NCBI GenBank assembly: GCA_039707655.1
Contig: CM077663.1
Span: 436,931,830-436,995,829, forward strand
Reading direction: 5' to 3'
Source: Elymus sibiricus
Lineage: Eukaryota > Streptophyta > Magnoliopsida > Poales > Poaceae
DNA: 64,000 bases
Shown here: positions 34,042-45,730 of the stretch, piece by piece
Layout of the letters: every line of letters begins with the position of its first letter
Position numbering within the stretch: the stretch's first letter is position 1
Notes under the pieces: generated by a model
The model's input: the letters and a program-made list of their open reading frames with translations, nothing else
Database searches by the model: none
What the model was told of the DNA's origin: nothing
Made by a program: the position numbers and the translations under genes

Positions 34042-37000
34042 ACCTCTTCTCCACCTCTGCTTTGAAATTATAAAGCATCCTAAAAGTATTTGCCCAGTCA
34101 CCATATAATTGTTTCATTGCCCTTTGTTTTGCCTTCCACACCGTGTTATACTTCACCTTAATGGGGTATTGCTTTTCCAAGTCTACTTTAAGTTTCTTTG
34201 CAGTAGTGTTTGGTTTCTTGGCTAAAATAGGAGTGATCTTTTCTGCAATCCAAAGCTGTGATGTCATGGTTGATACTCTCTGTGAACTTGTAATACAAGT
34301 ATGTTGGTGTGGGATTTGATTCACCCTAATGGTACTTCCATCAGGTTGGCGTCTAGCAGATATGTACCACTTGCAAGGCTTGACACTTCCATCAAAAACT
34401 CTACATCTTGCATAAAACTTCTTTCTATCAGTCCACTTAGTCTTGGCATCAAACTCATGTTTGACTGCATAAGTCTTGAAACACATCCTAAACTCATCCA
34501 TGTTTGGGAACAACTTTCCCACTGCAATAACAGGGTTTTCCTTGTCATACACATGTACCAACTCATCATCATGTGCATCATCTACATCATCTGCAGCATC
34601 TGTGCCGTCGGTCGGGGTTCACGCCTGCTCGTTCTGTGCGTGTGCCGCCCGTGCATGCAAGTGTAGCCAAGCTCGCGTAGCACACTGGCCATTAAAAACG
34701 CGTGGAGAGATGAGCTCATGCAGCGGCTAGCGATGGTTGGGCATCTAGAATAGCCAAGCAGCGACATGAGCTCGAACGCTGCGAGGGCGCCAACAACCGG
34801 CTGCATAGCACACTGGCCATTAAAAACGCGTGGAGAGATGAGCTCGATGCCATGCATGCAGCGGCTAGCGATGGTCGGGCATCTACACTGCGAGGGCGGG
34901 CGGCGCAGGGCTGCGCGCGCATGCATGCATGCTTTTCAGGCCTGCTCAAATCGGATCAGCGTGGTGTCCATCGGTCCAACGGGTGGGCCGCTTTAATTAA
35001 GCCGAACAATACATGGCCGGCCTGCTCAATCTTATCCAACGTAAAAAAATGACCAGCCAATGAACTAACATCCCGCGGATCTGTGACGTGGCTCCCGATC
35101 CAGACCGTTGCTTCTGTTCACATCCATCCAATGGTCCAGGGTGCTGCGTGTTATAATATCCAGAGTTTTCGAATCAGCCAATCAGAGTGCAGCCCGCGGA
35201 TCGCTGACGTGCTAAGCTTTGCTAGCTCTCTTCTTCATCCTTAGTTCTCATACACATGCTAAGCTTTGCTAGCTCTCTCTCTCCCTCCCACGAAAAGAGT
35301 TTTTCGTAGAGCCGCAAGGCTGTCTGGGTTCCGGCAGGAACTAGTTCTGGACGGCGAAGCCCTGCCGGATAGTTGACACCGTATGTGTGCAACCCCGTAG
35401 AGAGGTCATAGTTTCGATCTTTTGCCCGAGGGGCTGTTCGAGTGTCCTCCCGAAGGGCTGTCCGAGTCTCCGTTCGAGTTTCGAGGGTCCTCCCGAAGGG
35501 CTGTCCGTGACATCGTCCGGGGGAATGTCCGACCGCCTCCCGAAGGGCTGTCCGGCGAGGGAGTACATCCTCGCGGTTGGGAGGTTGTAAATCCTAGCTG
35601 CGGGGATCTGCACCAACGATCTCCACCGACTCTTCTTCTGCTGCGCTTCGAGTCGGTACGGAACAGATCAAACCTTGTATGCAGTCTCCATAGTGGTCCT
35701 GGGCGTGCTCGCTGTACCGGAAATTTTTATTTTCTGTCGCGTTCCCCTCCAACCTCTTCTCCACCTCTGCTTTGAAATTATAAAGCATCCTAAAAGTATT
35801 TGCCCAGTCACCATATAATTGTTTCATTGCCCTTTGTTTTGCCTTCCACACCGTGTTATACTTCACCTTAATGGGGTATTGCTTTTCCAAGTCTACTTTA
35901 AGTTTCTTTGCAGTAGTGTTTGGTTTCTTGGCTAAAATAGGAGTGATCTTTTCTGCAATCCAAAGCTGTGATGTCATGGTTGATACTCTCTGTGAACTTG
36001 TAATACAAGTATGTTGGTGTGGGATTTGATTCACCCTAATGGTACTTCCATCAGGTTGGCGTCTAGCAGATATGTACCACTTGCAAGGCTTGACACTTCC
36101 ATCAAAAACTCTACATCTTGCATAAAACTTCTTTCTATCAGTCCACTTAGTCTTGGCATCAAACTCATGTTTGACTGCATAAGTCTTGAAACACATCCTA
36201 AACTCATCCATGTTTGGGAACAACTTTCCCACTGCAATAACAGGGTTTTCCTTGTCATACACATGTACCAACTCATCATCATGTGCATCATCTACATCAT
36301 CTGCAGCATCTGTGCCGTCGGTCGGGGTTCACGCCTGCTCGTTCTGTGCGTGTGCCGCCCGTGCATGCAAGTGTAGCCAAGCTCGCGTAGCACACTGGCC
36401 ATTAAAAACGCGTGGAGAGATGAGCTCATGCAGCGGCTAGCGATGGTTGGGCATCTAGAATAGCCAAGCAGCGACATGAGCTCGAACGCTGCGAGGGCGC
36501 CAACAACCGGCTGCATAGCACACTGGCCATTAAAAACGCGTGGAGAGATGAGCTCGATGCCATGCATGCAGCGGCTAGCGATGGTCGGGCATCTACACTG
36601 CGAGGGCGGGCGGCGCAGGGCTGCGCGCGCATGCATGCATGCTTTTCAGGCCTGCTCAAATCGGATCAGCGTGGTGTCCATCGGTCCAACGGGTGGGCCG
36701 CTTTAATTAAGCCGAACAATACATGGCCGGCCTGCTCAATCTTATCCAACGTAAAAAAATGACCAGCCAATGAACTAACATCCCGCGGATCTGTGACGTG
36801 GCTCCCGATCCAGACCGTTGCTTCTGTTCACATCCATCCAATGGTCCAGGGTGCTGCGTGTTATAATATCCAGAGTTTTCGAATCAGCCAATCAGAGTGC
36901 AGCCCGCGGATCGCTGACGTGCTAAGCTTTGCTAGCTCTCTTCTTCATCCTTAGTTCTCATACACATGCTAAGCTTTGCTAGCTCTCTCTCTCCCTCCCA

Positions 37001-38020
37001 CGAAAAGAGTTTTTCGTAGAGCCGCAAGGCTGTCTGGGTTCCGGCAGGAACTAGTTCTGGACGGCGAAGCCCTGCCGGATAGTTGACACCGTATGTGTGC
37101 AACCCCGTAGAGAGGTCATAGTTTCGATCTTTTGCCCGAGGGGCTGTTCGAGTGTCCTCCCGAAGGGCTGTCCGAGTCTCCGTTCGAGTTTCGAGGGTCC
37201 TCCCGAAGGGCTGTCCGTGACATCGTCCGGGGGAATGTCCGACCGCCTCCCGAAGGGCTGTCCGGCGAGGGAGTACATCCTCGCGGTTGGGAGGTTGTAA
37301 ATCCTAGCTGCGGGGATCTGCACCAACGATCTCCACCGACTCTTCTTCTGCTGCGCTTCGAGTCGGTACGGAACAGATCAAACCTTGTATGCAGTCTCCA
37401 TAGTGGTCCTGGGCGTGCTCGCTGTACCGGAAATTTTTATTTTCTGTCGCGTTCCCCTCCAACCTCTTCTCCACCTCTGCTTTGAAATTATAAAGCATCC
37501 TAAAAGTATTTGCCCAGTCACCATATAATTGTTTCATTGCCCTTTGTTTTGCCTTCCACACCGTGTTATACTTCACCTTAATGGGGTATTGCTTTTCCAA
37601 GTCTACTTTAAGTTTCTTTGCAGTAGTGTTTGGTTTCTTGGCTAAAATAGGAGTGATCTTTTCTGCAATCCAAAGCTGTGATGTCATGGTTGATACTCTC
37701 TGTGAACTTGTAATACAAGTATGTTGGTGTGGGATTTGATTCACCCTAATGGTACTTCCATCAGGTTGGCGTCTAGCAGATATGTACCACTTGCAAGGCT
37801 TGACACTTCCATCAAAAACTCTACATCTTGCATAAAACTTCTTTCTATCAGTCCACTTAGTCTTGGCATCAAACTCATGTTTGACTGCATAAGTCTTGAA
37901 ACACATCCTAAACTCATCCATGTTTGGGAACAACTTTCCCACTGCAATAACAGGGTTTTCCTTGTCATACACATGTACCAACTCATCATCATGTGCATCA
38001 TCTACATCATCTGCAGCATC
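33520..38020. repeat. Chimeric A-X-A-X-A triplication (1710-bp period)
   Basis: A (1081 bp) spans 33520-34600, 35230-36310 and 36940-38020. It joins the end of the solo LTR to part of the transposase gene. X (629 bp) spans 34601-35229 and 36311-36939. X consists of a 610-bp copy of 28401-29010 plus 19 bp (gctaagctttgctagctct) copied from 33548-33566 in the LTR. All copies of A and X look identical on reading. The last A continues naturally into the rest of the transposase at 38021, so it is the original right-hand context. The repeated ORFs within it are fragments, not three genes. Confidence 0.9.
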
Positions 38021-41000
38021 TTCCATCAGCTGTCCATCCACATCTTCAGTTCTATCTCTGGTAGCATTAGTATCAGTAGGCATACTAGATTCACCATCCT
38101 TCTCCTCCTTATCTTCATCACCTACTGGAATGCCAAAAATTTTGGCCATCGCAGTGTCATCCATTGGTGCAATGACTAAATCAGTTGGGTCATTTAATTC
38201 TACTGAATTCCAATCAACAGAAACAACCCTTGCAACACCATCAGAGCCCTCTTCTGCATCAACCCCCTCAGGTAATACTGTCACTTCACCTGTACACATG
38301 GGCATTATCTGCCTCTCTGAAGCCCAATCATCATCTACCATCTGTGAAGCTAACTTTGAGGGCACATATCCAACCTTAGAATCTGATTTCAGATCAACAA
38401 GCTCTGCATGAAACATAGTCTGTTTGGTTGTCCAGCCATCTTGTCGATCGATTTCATCAACCATGTCTTCACCATCCTCAATTCTCACATACTCTCCTTT
38501 CCAATTATCAAACCGTAACAATGCTACCTCTTGCTCTGGACCCCAAAAATGCTCTCCCCAATTCTTTCCACCACATTCTTCACGGCCTTCTCTTCCATGC
38601 TCTGTAGGTCTTGTGGATCAATCACTGCAAAATCAATCTCCCACTTCACAATTGTATCTCTCTCTATGTCCCGCATGCTACCATCACCTAGCTTCGCCTT
38701 AGAAGGAAGAAATTCCATTGTGAATTCGAACGTCCGAGCACCACCACCCCTGTTTGTCAATGGCGGGGCAGTGTGAGGTGAGCTAGCGGAAGCAGCCGAG
38801 GCACAAATCGCATAGGTTGGAAAGGATGTTGTTGTCTCTGGCGGCTCCATCGCGATCAGCCCCCCTCCCCCCCCACCCAAATCTGGATCAAATCGACCAA
38901 AAACAGAGGGAAACAGAGGCGATGCGGTGAGATCTAACTCGACACGGAGGAGAACAGGACAGGGTTCCGGATTCACTCACCACAGCCGTCGCCGTCGCCG
39001 AGAACGAAAGCTCCGCCGCTGCTGTCACCCAGAACAAAAGCTCCGCCGCCGCCGCCGGCTCATCGCCGGGAACGAAGAGGAGGGAGCAGCACAGGTTCAG
39101 ACAGGGGTACCCGTTCGGACAGGCACGGGGACACGTTTGACCTGATGCACTGACAAGTGGGGCCCATAACTAGATGCACTGCCAAGTGGGGCCCGCATGT
39201 CTTAAACATAACCTCACTCCCGTTGACGACCATTTAAATCGCCCGAGTGGGCCTTGGCTATTTGGGCTTCTGAAACGTCTCGCGAGAGCCATTTTCGTCA
39301 ACTACGTCGCATTCTTTCCAATTCACCTCAAAGGTGTCGCACAGGAGCTATTGACCCCATTTGCTCAGCTTGTCTACAGTGACCCTGCAGTTAAGGAGTA
39401 TTTCCAGCTCCGGAGGTGGTGTTGTGTGTCCAATGATTTTGACGTAGTTAAGATTGCAAACAGCATCTGTCAGACCAGTGAGAAAGATCGTGACAAGGCA
39501 TTGCAGGACCTTCAGAATGAAGTAAGTGGGAAGAGATACCTTATTGTGTTGGATGATGTATGGAATGAAGACGCTGACAAGTGGGAAAAACTCCGGACCT
39601 GCCTGAAGTACGGTGACAAGGGTAGTGCAGTACTGATGACCACTCGTAAAGAAAAAGTAGCTCAAATTATGAAGATGTGTATTGATGATAGTCATAATCT
39701 TGGAAAGCTATCTAAAGTATTTCTGAAGGAAATATTTGAGAATAAAGCATTCTGTTCGCAAAAGCCAAATGCTGCTGAGCTAAGTGACATGGTGGAAAAT
39801 ATTCTGGACAGATGTGGGGGCTCTCCTTTAGCTGCCAAAGCCTTCGGATCTATGTTGAGTACCAAGACTAGCATGAAAGAATGGGCAAACGTACTAACCA
39901 GAAGCAACAGTTGCAATGCAAAGGCAGAAACTTTACCTATACTCAAGCTGAGCTATGATGACTTGCCATCACACTTGAAACAGTGCTTTGCCTTTTGTGC
40001 TGTATTTCCAAAAGATTATGAGATTGATGTGGAAATGTTAATCCAGCTATGGATGGCACATGATTTCATACCACTGGAGGAAGATGGCAATCTTGAAAAG
40101 GTAGGCAGAGAAATTTTTGAAGAGCTAACTTGGAGGTCATTCTTTCAAGATGTCAAGCGAATCCCTCCTCCCAGAGGACGTAATGAGCTCCGTTCTAGAA
40201 CAGTATGCAACATTCATGATCTTATGCATGACATTGCCTTGTATGTTATGGCAAAAGATTGTCTTACTATAGTTGATATGCCTAATGAAAAGGTGCTGTT
40301 GTCAGCAGGCCCTACTCGTCACCTGTTCACTTCAGATGGGTTCAGCGGAACTCTTTTGGATGATTATCTGAAGAAACAGTCTCCAGCTCTTCAGACACTA
40401 TTGCATAATGCATGGAGCACAGATTCAGCACTACCATTGTCGAAGTACAGTCATATGCGAGCACTGCAACTCCGTAATTTGAGAGAACTTCCACTCCGAC
40501 CATGGCACTTACATCACCTGAGGTATCTTGGTCTCTCAAACAATTATTCTATCAAATATCTTCCCAAGGAAATAAGCACAATGTATAATCTACAAACTCT
40601 TAAATTTTCTAATTGCAGGAGACTTGGTCGACTTCCAAAGGATATGAAGTATATGACAAATCTCTGTCACCTCTATACTAATGGATGCACATCATTGGAG
40701 TGCATGCCTCCAGACCTCGGGCAACTTACTTCTCTTCAGACTCTAACACATTTTGTGGTGGGTTATAGTCCTGGTTGTAGTACTATTAGAGAACTACAGG
40801 ACTTAAATCTTGGTGGTGAATTAGAGCTATCTTCTCTTGAATATGTAACTGAAGAGCATGCTAAAGCATCCAGTCTTGGAAATAAGGAGAAGCTCACACA
40901 TTTATCTCTTAAATGGAGTGAGGATAGGACTAACGAACTGGACCAACATAGGAGTGTGCTTGATGCTCTTAAACCTCATGCTATGCTGGAGTTTCTAGGA

Positions 41001-42998
41001 ATATCTTCATATGGAGGTACTGGTTTCCCAATATGGGTGACAAGTCTTACTTTTCTGCAGCATTTGACTGGGCTCCATCTAGATGGTTGTACAATGTGCG
41101 AGGAGTTTCCGCAATTCGGCCAATTTAAGGCTCTTGAAGTTCTTGTTTCGAAAAGGTTGAACAAATTGCAGAGCCTATGTAGTCACAATTCATCTGCAGC
41201 GTTTCTAGCATTAAAAAAGCTCAGTTTGGAAAATTTGGAGGCTTTTGAGAGATGGGTGGCAATAGAAGGAGAGGAATTAACATTTCCTGTACTTGAGAAT
41301 GTTGTAATTGTGAACTGCCCAAAGCTGACAACTCTGCCTGAAGCACCAAAACTCAAAGTTATAGCTCTAGCAGAAGACAAGGCTCAACTATCCTTATCGA
41401 TATTATTAAGATCCAATTACATGCCTTGCTTGTCTAAATTAGGCCTGTCTGTCAGTGATACAGAAGCAACACCAACACTGAAGCTTGACCAATATCATGA
41501 AGTGTCTCTTTCCGTAATGGATTTGACTGGTTGCAGCTTTTTGTTCTCATCAAGTCTATTGCAGCCAGTAGTTGGGGTCTGGAAATGTTTTGGTCAGCTT
41601 GTGAGGTTGCATATTGATTCTTGTAATACGCTCATCTACTGGCCAGAAGAAGAGTTTCAAAGCTTGGTATCATTGCATAGTATGTTTATTCAAAATTGCA
41701 GCAAGCTAATAGGCCCCGCACAGGTGAAAGGATGCTGTACTCGAGGAAGGGATCAATTCCTGCCAAATCTGACTTTCCTATATATAGCCGGCTGTGGGAA
41801 CTTGACAGAGCTTTTCTTTCTTCCCCTATCCCTCACGACTCTGAACATTTATGAGGGTCGTAGCCTTGAGTTCATACTGGGGCAGGATGATAGAGAGCTG
41901 GAGAGTCTACAACACTTGGATACAGTAGCATCGTCGGAACACTGCAATGACCTTGCATCCAAAAATATGCATGAGCAGTCGCCTTCACCCAGAATTAATC
42001 CTTTTCCATGTCTCGTGTCTTTAACTATACTTCGCTGTAACAAGTTTCGTTCGGTGCTAACACAGTTGGATGCACTCACGCATCTGAGTATTAAGTATTG
42101 CAGTGGGCTGGAGTCACTGGATTGTTTGGGTGACCTACCGTTACTGCATACATTAGACCTCTTGAACTGCAAACATCTGGCATATGTACCAGGTAGTACT
42201 GGGAACTACTCAGCCCTTAAGTTCATCAAGATTAAATACTGCCCAGCTCTAAATATGAAACCACTTTATGGACACCTCCAAAGACGGCGCCATAGCCTTG
42301 AACTCAAGGATCTATCTGTTGCTGGTTCAATCGATCCTTTTGAAGGTATCTTTCAATTTCCATTACTAAATTTAGTTCCTCTTTTTTTTTCCTTGTCTAT
42401 TGTGTTGCAAATTGCACGCCTTGCAACCTGCAGTTTCGCGCTTTATTCAACTCTACTTATGTTTTCGCTTTTAGGAACACATTTGGTACCTCTTTATTTG
42501 TTTGTTAATTCAAGGAAGTGTTAATAGAGTTTTCTCATGTCTCGAGTAAGTAGAGGAGCAGTTTACTCATAATGCAAAGTTAGGCGCTATATCATAGAAA
42601 TAAACCGAAGGTAGCCATGCCATTAATTTTGATCCTACAAATTTGTATCACCTAAATAGATGGGCCATGTCCTGGTTCCAGTGGTTATTGTATTTCTGCG
42701 TTAGCAAATACGCGCACACATATGTGACCGCATCTATATATTCTATAATTTGGTGAAGTTAATACACTATGGAGATTGAAGTATGCTCTTCTTGTGTAGC
42801 GACTGTGTGCACAAGTTGTTGTGACATGTCTGTCCCAATTTCATTTGTTTCTAAAGTCCTGTAATTTTGACTTGGATACAGTAATTTTGCATAGATATAT
42901 CCTGACGTTGTTTTCTATGTACAGGGCCTCAACTATGGGAGCCAAAGTCTTGGAAATATGCTATTCCTGCACTTCGGACGCGCCAGTACCGGAAATAG

Positions 42999-43551
42999 CT
43001 ATTATGTATGTTTATGGAATTGATTTTTGCATCTTGAGTTCTACAAGTATATGTCCTTCTTTGGCTGAACATGTAAATCCATTGCAGGATGCTCCTGCAC
43101 ATACAGAAGATCGACACTATCCATAGTTGCCCTCTTTGAAGGGAATCATCAGTGTGAGGTCTTCTTTTGTTTCCCGGTATTGTAAGTTGGTATGGAAGCG
43201 AAGGCAAGCCGGTCGAGGGCCCGAAGTCTCTGACAAAACCGATTCCAAGTCATAGAAGAACTGGAGAAGGCCGTGCTGAGACCTGCTACTATCTGCAGAA
43301 CTGGAGAAGGCCGGTATAGGTGCACTTGCATACAGTCGATCGTGTGTTAGCTAGCCGTTTGTCTTCATTCATTCTCCTTGTGTAGAACTGGGTGATAGTT
43401 GTCGTATATGCTGGTAGTTGGCTGTAATATGCTATTGGTATTTCACGCATCCTTTTTGAGTTTTTCCATATCCCTGTAGGAGTAGAACATGGTCGTGTGA
43501 TGGCTAATGTGCATTGCGTGTGGTAGATGGTTAGCAATTCAGACTGCTGCC

Positions 43552-43601
<50 letters not shown>

Positions 43602-43773
43602 GTTGCCGGTTGACTTGTCGCAAAGTTTTGTAGCTCAAATTCCTTCCCAAAGATTGGTCTCTCGAAGCTAATTTTCCTTCTTCTTATCTTCCTCTGTTAA
43701 TTGCGCTGCTTCCTCTGTTTTGTTCTGCTTGTAGCTCTGCTTCCTTTGCCTTGTTCTCAGCTTCTCTCATCTT
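42999..43773 (+). other. NLR 3' flank with a (GT)23 microsatellite
   Basis: Probable 3' untranslated region of the NLR up to about 43540. An uninterrupted GT run lies at 43555-43600. No other gene is seen on the plus strand. Confidence 0.6.
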
Positions 43774-45730
43774 ACAAGGCGGCGACCTCCACCTCCCCAC
43801 GTTGCCTATCGGGCGACACAGGCGGCGACCTCCACCTCCGGCGAAACCACCCCCCCTCCTCCTCCCTTTCCCCCTCGCCGCCGCCGGCCAGTGCAGCCGG
43901 GGCAAAGCCCAGCGCGGCGCTCGGCGGCGGCGGGGCAGTTCTCTCCATCCCGCGCCATCTTGCGGTGCTCGTGGGGAAACCCTCGTTGATCTGTGTTCGC
44001 CGGTGCCACGGCTGGTGTGTGGCCTCCTCTGCCGGCTGAAGAAGCTCCTGGAGTACAGGGACCATAGCCAGAGTTTGTGGTTGTCCCGTGCATGGCCTTT
44101 GGTGCGGCTGGCTTGGCCCTCTCAGATCCAATCTGGATAGGGGCTGCTCGCCAACCAACTCCGCCTTGGTTGTGGAGCCCGGATGCATCAGAAGCAAGCC
44201 TCATCCGATGGTGGCAGCTATGCCCAGGTTTGCTGCAGCTGCTCCGGTGGTGATGGCTTTGTCCACTAGTGGGCTGCACCCGTGCGGGGTTTCGACCCGC
44301 CTCCTTCACCATGGCATGGTTGGTTTGGTCTGGGTGTGCGTCAGTGATGACACTGATCTGTCTTTCGTGCTCTAGTTCCAGCAATATCGGTTTTGGGTCG
44401 ACAGGCCAGGGCATGGCTCTCTCGGCCGAGGTGGTAGTCTCTGGTGGTTTGCTTCGCTGTTGGTGTAGGTCCTTGGTGACCTTCGGCTTGCGGTGGTGGC
44501 CTCGCTACGGATTGCGGTGACCATCGAAAGGTCATTGTGAGGGTTACTCTCTCTAGACCCGATGGTTGACTTCGACAGGGAGAAGCAAATTATCGATGAT
44601 GACTTGACGCAGAGGGATGATTGTGCAGTGGCGGCGGTCGCGCATGCATGTAGCTGCCGGGATCGTGGAAAAGTGGTGGTGACGACACATGAGTGACTTT
44701 GATGGTTGTGCTACTTGGGCACATGCTCTCGAGCTCTGTGGTGAAAGCCTAGGTGCAACCGAGTTGGTTATACCTGGCAGTGACACGATATTTTTATGTC
44801 GTTCCCTTGTTGAAGGCATTGCTCGGATATGCTCAGAGTGGTTCTTCGGGGTGAAAACCTAGATTCTGACTTTGGGTGATTGGATCCGGTGACGACGACA
44901 CTTGAGTGTTGCTCCCTTCCTGAAGGCGTTGCCATTGAAGAACCTCATTGTCCGTGTGATGTCATGACATGGTCGGTGCGGATACGGTCATTAATATAGT
45001 TTGCCGATCGTGGATCTGATCGCTTTTGGCCTTTTTTTTCCCTCGTCTATACATAGCTTTGGTCTTAGATGACTTTGCTATTTGATGGTGTGTTTTTGCG
45101 TGCATGTGCTAGTGTTGGCTGTGTGCATCTTAGCTATGCAGAGGCCGGGTGTATGCTCATTGTTTTTGTATCCTCTTGATGCTCCATTTTGAGCCAATAA
45201 AATTCCACCCTTTGTCGAAAAAAAAAGCTTCTCTTATCTTTGAGTAGAGGGTGTCTGTAACGGAAACCCTAAACCTGTGTACTCATTCAAGCTCCAGTCG
45301 TGCTAACGAGGTGCATTGCAGAGCCTCCTGTCCGAGCCATAACCAAGTCTTGCTCACTACCTGGTAAGATGGTATGCCGTACCGTGCAGCGTTGTGATGC
45401 TGTTGCTGCAACGGGACTCAGTCAGTTGATGCGCAAGACGTCGTCAGTACACCCCTGTAACTCTGAGTAAGGCTCCCTGTGTTTGCGCACACTGTTGCAG
45501 TGAAAAGAATATCACGAGACGTTGGTTCACGAAGCTAATTTTGCCTTTTCTTGCTCTGCTAATTTCTCTGCTTCCTCTGCCTGGAGCTTTGCTTCCATTG
45601 CCTTATTCTCTTGATATCTTTGAGCTGGTGGGTGTAACCGAAATATGTGAGCCATAAGCAAGTCTTCTTCAGTATGTACCTGGTAACATGGTATACCGTA
45701 CCATGCACGGCTGCGATGCGGTTGCTTCAT
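43660..45730 (-). pseudogene. Two copies of a coiled-coil gene 3' end (minus strand)
   Basis: The better copy (45730-45527) reads YGIPCYQVHTEEDLLMAHIF, then LHPPAQRYQENKAMEAKL, a Glu/Ala/Lys coiled coil and KLAS before the stop. The second copy, at 43660-43773 and 45241-45420, contains ARYGIPSYQVV and ENKAKEAELQAEQ with frameshifts, and is split by the non-LTR element 43774-45225. The two are tandem duplicates of one gene end lying next to the NLR. I do not recognise the protein. Confidence 0.4.
43774..45225 (+). mobile_element. Non-LTR retroelement of about 1.45 kb, non-autonomous
   Basis: It is flanked by agcttctctcatctt (43759-43773) and agcttctcttatctt (45226-45240), a 15-bp target duplication with one mismatch. 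It ends gccaataaaattccaccc plus an A run, the pattern of a non-LTR 3' end with a polyadenylation signal. The head is GC-rich (43785-44060). No reverse transcriptase is encoded. The last 650 bp resemble 61225-61815. Confidence 0.7.

Larger units (their letters stand above)
29733..38850 (-). pseudogene. MURA-like (Mutator) transposase, broken by insertions and frameshifts
   Basis: The reading starts at ATG 38850 (MEPPETTTSF). It includes FDNWKGEYVRIED, the N-terminal DNA-binding region CFKTYAVKHEFDAKTKW...CKWYISARR, and PYLSIDSSFLTGKW with the first catalytic Asp. It continues with LAVHTDACKG (second Asp), NNLAESFNNK (likely catalytic Glu), a SWIM zinc finger CTCLEWQHTGKPCDHA near 30780, and a zinc knuckle CKLCQELGHRKGSPKC. 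An 82-bp intron (30321-30402) precedes an acidic C-terminal repeat (SEDIPADVVQA). It is interrupted by a solo LTR after EVEKR and by a MITE after FPVA. Single-base frameshifts lie near 38550 and 30225. In this copy it cannot make a full protein, but every domain remains recognisable. Confidence 0.9.
25685..39357 (-). mobile_element. Mutator-like element (MULE), 13,673 bp, inserted in the NLR exon
   Basis: Terminal inverted repeats start GGGTCAATAGCTCCTGTGCG on both ends. They are identical for about 42 bp, similar to about 55 bp and fade beyond. The 9-bp target duplication catttgctc (25676-25684 and 39358-39366) is perfect and diagnostic of Mutator. Removing the element with one duplication copy restores the NLR frame exactly. 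It encodes a MURA-type transposase (minus), a GRF zinc-finger gene (plus, from the opposite terminus) and a third gene (minus). Later insertions are a hAT MITE (31496-31727), a solo Copia LTR (31953-34041) and a local triplication (33520-38020). Without these the element would be about 8 kb. Confidence 0.95.
25045..42998 (+). pseudogene. CC-NB-ARC-LRR resistance-type gene (RGA-like), split by a MULE
   Basis: Exon 1 comprises 25045-25684 and 39367-42345; exon 2 is 42925-42998. Together they form an open frame of about 1230 codons once the MULE and one target-site copy are ignored. N-terminal Rx-type coiled coil with an EDVID-like DDVFDEF (residues 77-83). NB-ARC: P-loop GMGGLGKTT (203-211), kinase-2 LIVLDDVW (272-279), CGGSPLAAKAFG as the GLPL motif (from 363), CFAFCAVFPKDYEI as RNBS-D and MHD (500-502). 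LRRs follow to about residue 1200. The last intron (42346-42924, GT...AG) joins phase-correctly to WEPKSWKYAIPALR and a stop, a common grass NLR ending. Such proteins are intracellular pathogen sensors. The 13.7-kb insertion directly after FA of the P-loop must destroy the normal product. No other stop or frameshift was seen. Confidence 0.9.

Noticed and set aside
33884..38521. Three apparent transposase genes
   Set aside because: They are copies of the same MULE gene segment created by the triplication; only one gene existed.
25685..39357. The MULE as a giant spliced intron of the NLR
   Set aside because: The insertion begins with the 9-bp duplication and terminal repeat, not with splice sites at the junctions, and the interior holds complete genes on both strands.
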